From: Phycomyces blakesleeanus NRRL 1555(-)
Lineage: Eukaryota > Mucoromycota > Mucoromycetes > Mucorales > Phycomycetaceae
Length of the DNA: 64,000 nucleotides
Assembly (NCBI RefSeq): GCF_001638985.1
Contig: NW_017265134.1
Coordinates: 2,075,732 to 2,139,731 of the forward strand
Direction: 5' to 3'
Both the position numbers and the translations under genes were made by a program. Under the pieces are notes generated by a model. That model was not told the origin of the DNA and did no database searches. It saw only the letters and a program-made list of their open reading frames with translations. Positions within the stretch are counted from its first letter, which is position 1, and each line of letters starts with the position of its first letter. This document shows, one piece after another, positions 63,993-64,000 of the stretch.

Positions 63993-64000
63993 ATGGTAAG
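63993..64000 (+). CDS. Possible first codon of a gene running off the right edge
   Basis: The window ends ACACAATAATGGTAAG. An ATG at 63993-63995 is followed directly by GTAAG, so either the first coding exon is only the start codon, a layout common in fungal ribosomal-protein genes, or the frame continues ATG GTA AG. The pyrimidine-rich upstream sequence fits a plus-strand promoter. The product cannot be told from this. Confidence 0.3.

Overview
This is a stretch of nuclear DNA from an intron-rich, AT-rich fungus. Twenty protein genes can be read, and the first bases of another lie at the right edge. Most are split by short GT-AG introns, many 60-130 bp long, with gtaagt-like donors. Intergenic DNA is very AT-rich and full of simple repeats. 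A GH45 cellulase with an N-terminal CBM1, a PL14-type polyuronide lyase, a chitin synthase, fungal DUF7721 and an AIR-type zinc-knuckle protein together suggest an early-diverging fungus of the Mucoromycota (Mucorales or Phycomyces-like). That placement is inference. Exon joins were worked out by hand from splice sites, reading phase and family motifs; all joined genes listed here keep phase.

Left part (1-25 kb): an unidentified 3' gene end (1-360, +), tubulin cofactor A (867-1332, +), a REX1-type RNA exonuclease (2585-5197, -), DUF7721 (7293-8090, +), an ankyrin-repeat protein (10949-12608, +), then a minus-strand run of WDR5/Swd3 (13039-14577), alanine-glyoxylate aminotransferase (14995-16439), an unknown His-rich protein (16940-18342) and an AIR1/2-like zinc-knuckle protein (18845-20900). 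REX1 and AIR both act in nuclear RNA processing and surveillance. A gene-poor gap (20.9-25.0 kb) holds a ~216 bp TIR element.

Middle (25-47 kb): a truncated, motif-poor long-chain acyl-CoA synthetase relative (25044-27726, +), a GH47 alpha-mannosidase (27892-30485, -), a CBM1-GH45 endoglucanase (31838-33065, -), a 7.8 kb gene-free stretch with clustered hexanucleotide repeats, a bZIP factor (40835-41938, +), a GPI-type PL14 lyase (43213-44742, +) and complex I subunit NDUFA13/GRIM-19 (45736-46259, -).

Right part (47-64 kb): a chitin synthase (47172-50329, -), a 4.6 kb gap containing a 1.44 kb decayed TIR transposon (51831-53273), a mitochondrial carrier (54902-56645, -), an APC amino-acid permease (58340-60858, +), a secreted metallophosphatase (61218-62333, -), and a universal stress protein with an RS-rich tail (62511-63625, -). 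A further gene appears to start at 63993.

The window does not contain an obvious new multi-gene system. The most notable points are three GC-AG introns in two neighbouring genes, very small exons (4, 6, 10 and 12 nt) needed to keep frame, the degenerate acyl-CoA synthetase, two undescribed TIR elements, and the RS-tailed stress protein.
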